From: Malurus cyaneus samueli
Taxonomy: Eukaryota > Chordata > Aves > Passeriformes > Maluridae
Assembly (NCBI GenBank): GCA_009741485.1
Contig: CM019236.1
Coordinates: 44,172,118 to 44,236,117, forward strand
Length of the DNA: 64,000 nt
Direction of reading: 5' to 3'
How positions within the stretch are numbered: position 1 is the first letter of the stretch; each line of letters opens with the position of its first letter. Below the pieces are notes generated by a model that searched no databases, was not told where the DNA came from, and saw only the letters and a list, made by a program, of their open reading frames with translations. Below are positions 61,301-64,000 of this stretch, one piece after another. Position numbers and translations under genes: made by a program.

Positions 61301-64000
61301 GTAAGTTAATCAACAGAGAAGTAACTGTTTCTATCGAGGTGCTGAACATTTTGGCTATCAGGGGATGAGATGGATGGGATGTTCTTGGTTGGACTTACAT
61401 TCTTTTGAATAGAACTGTAGTTTGTAGGTGATTGGTACTGAGTTTTTGTGATATGCGCCCCATGAAGCCCCAGTTTTGACTGTGACAAATCAGAAGCCAG
61501 TCAGGTAAGAAATAATATAAGGAAAATCTAGTAGCTATATCCAGTATTTTTGCTACAAAGAAGCTCCAAATGGATCTCTTGTTGTTTTAGATGGACTTGC
61601 CACATCTGGGAGAGAACATGCCAAGCTCATTTAGCCACTTCTTCTTTTCAAAAGTGCTTAGGCAGTAGTTCAGAGAGTTGCTTTTCCATACCTTGCTTTT
61701 GGGGTGGAGTGTTCTATAATGTGGGCTTTCAAGATGTAACCATGTCCTTCTTGAGATTTTACCTGTGCCTATTAAGGATTTTTAGTCTGATGCTAATTTC
61801 TTAAAGAACTAGTCTATAATTGTAAGGAAGCTATTAACTCTTTCACCAATTACTTCATTAGGAATGTAGCTAAATGGTTAAGTTTTCTTTTACCTGACTC
61901 TGCAGCCCCAAGTTTTCCTAAATGCCCGAGAGTTGTGGAAAACTTCCAGAGTCAGTTGGAACATCTGATGAGAAATTGAAACCATTGTCTTCTGGATGCA
62001 ATAAACTTTCTCTTGCACTCATTTTGAATTTTATATCAATACAAATGGTGTCTGTTGGAGCTCCTTAGTCAGGGGCCAGAGATTCAGAAGATGTGTAGAG
62101 ATGGACAAAGCTCTATAGGGTGAGATCTTAGGATGTAAAGAAGATGTTCTTAACTGACAGGTTTGCTAACATGGCATATTTTACAAGAAATATTTGTTTG
62201 TATGTATATCTGGATATATTTACTTACGTTCCATCCCTCCAAATATTGAAGATAGCTCTAGGGTATACTAGTGTTAAGTTGATACCATGTGTTAGTTCTG
62301 CTGCATGACAAAATAATGATAATCTTTACTTACTGTGCAGGATTTTGTTCTATGCTTGAAACATGCCTGGTTTTTGAGTGTAATCTCTAGTTTTGCTTTG
62401 TGTTTGAGTCCTTGGAGAATAATACTGTCCTTGCAGCATGGGACAAAACATTAAATATAGCAGTTGAGCCACAAATAAAAAGTGATTAGAAAAAAAGTGG
62501 AGTACTTAAATACTGAGGTCAAACACTTACTTGAAATTTGTTCATTCTATAGTCAGCATATTGATTCTGATATGTATGTTATATATCAGCATATATTGAT
62601 ATATTGATATATATATTATATATCTGGTAAAAACCTATTTAAAATGCCTCAAAAACCCCAAAGGACTTCCTTTTAAATGTGTCTAGAGATATCTTCAGTA
62701 TATTCATGGTCTGGGATAACTCCAGATCCAGGTAGATTTGTAGTTTTGTAGAGGTAGTTTTGTGTAATATGAGAAAAAGCTGTGGGCAGCCACCGCATTT
62801 TTCATGCATAGTGAATTCTTCTCTGAGATGGAGAATCTTTGCTCACAAGTGCTCCCTCTCTGTACCCTTTACGGAAGATTTTCTCTAAATTTTAGAACTG
62901 CTGGATGGTGGATGAGGCTATTTAAGAGTTCCATGTTTTCTGTGGCTTACACTAAGAAGACTTCTAAATTAAAAAAGGCAAAGAAGTAATTTGGCCTTTT
63001 TACCTCAGTATTATTTAAAAAAAAATGTAATCTGTGCAATGAAAAAGATGGATGTATATTGTGTTAAAAGAAACAAAATAATAATGCATTTTCTGGGGGA
63101 ATACTTCTTTTGAATTTCCATCAACTGGTAAATTCTGTTTTTTACTTAACTCATTGAATAGGCAAATACCCCAAGCTATTCCCTGAAGTTCTACTTCTAA
63201 GTCATGTGAATGTATTTGAATATTTTATGGTAATAATTACATCAGAATTACTGAAGACACTGAGAAGGGACACTGAATTTTTGCATTAGAGAAAAAGACA
63301 GAAATTCTCTAAACTTTACTGGTTTTTACCCTTAGTTTTCTTCCCTAAAGGAAAATATCAGTGGTATTACAATGTTTTGTAAAATTACAGTGTTTTTACA
63401 ATGCTTGCTATTTCAAGGGAATAAAATAGTAAAGCCCCTTTGCATAAGCCATTAGGTATAACTTTGAACCATTGAAAGGTAAGCAACAGAACAGTGCAAT
63501 GTGTTCAGGTTTAGGAGGGCCCCATCATTGTTGTGTCACAGTTTTGCCTTTTTTTCTTGGTTCTGTACATGCAAAAAAGAAAATTGAATATGTAAATAGT
63601 CATGCTTATTGTTTCTCCTCTTGCTTTTTCTTTCCTGTATGTGAAAAGAAAGATTGAGTCATGCTTTTTAGTAATTTGTTGAGGAGAATGACCTTTCTAA
63701 GACTGAAAAAAAGAATTAAATTCTAACTTTAATTATTATTTATTTACAAAACCTATTTTTAGGTATTTTGACTAGTAATGCTTTTTTATGGTCAGCTAGT
63801 TACACTGGTTACATGAATAGAACTATGCTTTTACTATTTTTAGAGTCTTAGTCTAATGCTCCATATGTTGGTGAATCCAGATGACTCAGGAATCCTCACT
63901 TTTGAGTGAATTATATTAGTTTTATAGGAGACCATGTTCACTCATTGCTCATGTATAGAGTGACTGGTAGTAAGAGATTGCCTGGTGGAGCTGCACTCTG
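61301..64000 (+). other. PIGG: PIGG intron 10, running off the window
   Basis: Donor GTAAGT is present at 61301. No further PIGG exon was recognised up to position 64,000, so the acceptor and the last exons (about 230 residues, including the remaining membrane segments) lie outside. Simple TA-rich sequence occurs at about 62,578-62,625. No repeat family was identified. Confidence 0.85.

Overview
This window is vertebrate nuclear DNA, almost certainly from a bird and probably a songbird. The interspersed repeats are avian in type: degraded CR1 LINE fragments in both orientations, with the typical 'gattctgtgattt'-like CR1 tail, and avian ERVL-class LTRs. The one gene I can recognise is a compact vertebrate-style split gene. 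There are no bacterial operons, CRISPR arrays, tRNA genes or rRNA genes.

Layout. Positions 1 to about 22,270 are non-coding 5' flank with no exon I can support. They hold a CR1 fragment (about 2.35-2.56 kb), a long T-rich tract (8.25-8.34 kb), an old ERV-type LTR (about 10.30-11.22 kb) and a short CR1 tail (about 13.2 kb). A GC-rich CpG-island promoter follows (about 22.27-23.2 kb). It carries a 33-bp G-rich minisatellite, an ETS site, a CCAAT box and GC boxes. From 23,007 to beyond the right edge, the + strand encodes PIGG, the ER enzyme (GPI ethanolamine phosphate transferase 2) that adds ethanolamine phosphate to the second mannose of GPI anchors, working with PIGF. Ten coding exons were placed: 23007-23166, 26281-26486, 28689-28898, 30383-30571, 32131-32269, 35752-35964, 43462-43679, 46047-46316 (or from 46036), 53732-54189 and 61109-61300. 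They cover about 751 codons of a protein that is about 980 residues in mammals. The remaining C-terminal exons lie past position 64,000.

Most notable observations. Two consecutive PIGG introns have abnormal 3' ends. At exon 8 the first AG (46034-46035) leads into a +1/-1 frame error, as if one base had been lost. A second AG 11 bases downstream restores the frame but drops four residues. At exon 9 coding similarity continues exactly to 53732, but the two bases before it are AA instead of AG, and no other AG nearby is in the right phase. These are either assembly errors or real splice-site lesions, and RNA data would decide. The introns also hold a complete solo LTR with a perfect 5-bp target-site duplication (intron 2), two LTR copies in opposite orientation that could fold into a long RNA hairpin (intron 5), and several CR1 fragments (introns 6, 8 and 9).
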